Assembly (NCBI GenBank): GCA_039925865.1
Contig: JBDSYA010000001.1
Span: 1-15,996, forward strand
DNA: 15,996 nucleotides
Origin: JBDSYA01 sp039925865
GTDB taxonomy: Bacteria; Bacteroidota; Ignavibacteria; Tepidaquicellales; Tepidaquicellaceae
Reading direction: 5' to 3'
Positions 14,399 through 15,996 of the stretch are shown one piece after another (position 1 is the first letter of the stretch; each line of letters starts with the position of its first letter). The position numbers and the translations under genes were made by a program. The notes under the pieces were generated by a model. The model was not told the DNA's origin, did no database searches, and worked only from the letters and a program-made list of their open reading frames with translations.

Positions 14399-15996
14399 AT
14401 GATAGAAAAAATAATTGATTTCTCGGTTAATAACAGATTTATAATTCTTATAATTTATTTAGGAATTATTGGCTATGGAATTTATTCAATGCTCAATACT
14501 CCTATTGATGCAATTCCCGATTTGTCAGAGAATCAAGTGATCATTTGGACTGAATGGATGGGAAGGAGTCCACAGATAATCGAAGATCAAATCACTTATC
14601 CCCTTACCACTAATCTGCAGGGAATGGCTAAGATAAAAGCAGTAAGAAGTCAATCAATGTTCGGAATGAGTTTTATTTATGTAATATTCGAAGATGACGT
14701 AGATATTTATTGGGCAAGAAGCAGAGTTCTTGAAAAGCTTTCACAGGTTCAGTCATCTTTACCCGAAGGAGTAGAGCCGGTTATGGGTCCTGACGGAACT
14801 GGTGTCGGGCATGTATTCTGGTATTATTTAAAGAGTGATAAATATGATCTCGGAGAATTGCGAGCACTTCAGGATTATTATTTTAAGCTAGGATTGCAAT
14901 CCGTGGAAGGTATTGCCGAAGTTGCATCCATAGGAGGATTTGTCAAGCAATATCAAATTGACGTTGACCCTAATCGTCTCTCGGCTTATGGACTTAGTAT
15001 TAATGATGTTACTGCTGCAGTTCAGCGAAGCAATAGAGATGTTGGCGGAAGGAACATTGAATCATCGGACATAGAATATTTCGTCCGTGGTAAAGGATAT
15101 ATCAAAGATGTTAGTGACCTTGAAGAAATTAGTTTGATGACGGGACAAGAAGGTATCCCTGTCAAAATAAGAGACATTGGAATTGTTCAGATCGGAGGAG
15201 ATATAAGAAGAGGTTTGATTGATCTCAATGGCGAAGGAGAAGTTGTAGGTGGAATTATAGTAATGCGTTACGGAGAAAATGCTCAGACAGTGATTGACAG
15301 AATAAAAGAAAAGTTAAAAGAGCTTGAGAAAGGTTTGCCCGGAGGAATTACAATAGCAGTTGCTTACGACAGGAGCGACTTAATTTCGAAAGCAATTAAG
15401 ACTTTACGGGATGCCATCATTGAAGAAGCGATAATAGTCAGTCTTATTGTTTTAATTTTCCTGTTTCATTTCAGGAGCGCAGTAAGAATACTAATAGAGA
15501 TTCCTGTAGCACTCTTAATCTCGTTTATACTGATGCGTCAGTTTGGAATTACATCCAATATTATGAGTCTCGGAGGTCTCATTATTTCAATTGGAATTCT
15601 TGTCGATGCATCAATTGTAATGGTAGAAAATGCTTACAGAAATTTAGCAATTGCACAGGAAAAGGGATTAAAGATTGATTACAAAGAAATCTCCGCACGT
15701 TCTGCAAAACAAGTTGGACGAGCAATATTCTTTTCCGAAGCAATAATTATAGTTTCTTTTCTGCCTGTGTTTATGCTTGAAGGTCAGGAAGGAAAATTAT
15801 TTCATCCGCTTGCGTTCACTAAAACATTTGCAATTGCAGGTTCAGCGTTAATCACAATCACACTAGTTCCGATGCTAATGACTTTGTTTATGCGGGGAAA
15901 GTTTTACAAGGAAGAGAAAAATCCGGTTACGAGGTTTTTTACCAAACTTTATGATCCGGTTTTGAGATTAGCTTTAAAATATCGCAAGACAACACT
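14399..15996 (+). CDS. cusA: CusA/CzcA-family heavy-metal RND pump, 5' part
   Basis: Inner-membrane proton-driven metal exporter. 532 codons are present, about half of a usual 1030-1050-residue pump, and the frame is intact up to the window edge. TM1 is at about 13-30. The porter domain follows, with PIDAIPDLSENQVIIWTEW (35-53), SQSMFGMSFIYVIFEDDVD (84-102), and GPDGTGVGHVFWYYL (130-144). TM2-TM6 start near 340. The TM4 segment NIMSLGG...GILVDASIVMVEN (387-411) has the VD Asp (D403) and Glu (E410) but not the DFG Asp of CzcA-type divalent pumps, which points to the Cu(I)/Ag(I) CusA branch. M389, M408 and M494 align with E. coli CusA M391, M410 and M501. It starts 19 nt after the HMBD lipoprotein; no Shine-Dalgarno. 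Confidence 0.96.
   Translation, partial: MIEKIIDFSVNNRFIILIIYLGIIGYGIYSMLNTPIDAIPDLSENQVIIWTEWMGRSPQIIEDQITYPLTTNLQGMAKIKAVRSQSMFGMSFIYVIFEDDVDIYWARSRVLEKLSQVQSSLPEGVEPVMGPDGTGVGHVFWYYLKSDKYDLGELRALQDYYFKLGLQSVEGIAEVASIGGFVKQYQIDVDPNRLSAYGLSINDVTAAVQRSNRDVGGRNIESSDIEYFVRGKGYIKDVSDLEEISLMTGQEGIPVKIRDIGIVQIGGDIRRGLIDLNGEGEVVGGIIVMRYGENAQTVIDRIKEKLKELEKGLPGGITIAVAYDRSDLISKAIKTLRDAIIEEAIIVSLIVLIFLFHFRSAVRILIEIPVALLISFILMRQFGITSNIMSLGGLIISIGILVDASIVMVENAYRNLAIAQEKGLKIDYKEISARSAKQVGRAIFFSEAIIIVSFLPVFMLEGQEGKLFHPLAFTKTFAIAGSALITITLVPMLMTLFMRGKFYKEEKNPVTRFFTKLYDPVLRLALKYRKTT

Noticed and set aside
1..15996. CRISPR arrays, insertion sequences, integrases, rRNA
   Set aside because: No regularly spaced repeats, transposase-like frames, terminal inverted repeats or rRNA-like stretches were seen on either strand.

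Overview
The window looks like an AT-rich chromosomal segment from the Bacteroidota/Chlorobiota/Ignavibacteriota group, most likely Ignavibacteriota or a close relative. Two large secreted proteins end in type IX secretion sorting domains of the 'PNPFNPST ... STLVN ... SGIYFYKL' kind. atpD and atpC stand alone, apart from the other ATP synthase genes. Many starts lack a Shine-Dalgarno sequence (atpD, atpC, the T9SS genes, the efflux genes), whereas glmS and a DUF6600-type lipoprotein gene have clear ones. The taxonomic call is an inference from these traits; no marker gene such as rRNA is present.

Layout. 1-3946 (minus strand): a two-gene unit of T9SS cargo, transcribed leftwards. An upstream 14-repeat Ycf48/BNR-like beta-propeller protein is followed 10 nt later by an SBBP-repeat protein, then a strong rho-independent terminator. 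3947-4688: an AT-rich spacer holding tRNA-Leu(CAA). 4689-6527: glmS, complete. 6528-7057: a 530-bp spacer with no convincing gene but a near-consensus sigma-54 promoter. 7058-8455: a DUF6600-like lipoprotein with a long charged tail, closed by a 12-bp-stem terminator. 8760-10597: atpD-atpC, with tRNA-Lys(UUU) starting only 10 nt after atpC. 10821 to the end: a copper/silver-type efflux operon, made of a small Cys-rich exported protein, a TolC-family outer-membrane channel, a CusB-like adaptor with an N-terminal heavy-metal-binding motif, a lipoprotein carrying two copies of the same motif, and the first 532 codons of a CusA-like RND pump that runs off the window.

How the genes fit together. 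The efflux operon encodes a complete tripartite pump. The HMBD lipoprotein sits between adaptor and pump and may act as an extracytoplasmic metal carrier analogous to CusF. The partial CusA keeps one of the inner-membrane methionine pairs known from E. coli CusA and lacks both members of another. The operon has RNA-scale dyads ahead of its first gene and ahead of the channel gene, which are candidates for regulation. The remaining genes are housekeeping (glmS for amino-sugar supply, ATP synthase catalytic core, two tRNAs) plus envelope or secreted proteins.

I saw no CRISPR array, insertion sequence, phage gene or obvious recombinase. I did not find a wholly new system. The items most worth a second look are the sigma-54 promoter ahead of the DUF6600 gene, the composition and leader RNA of the efflux operon, and the paired methionine loss in CusA.
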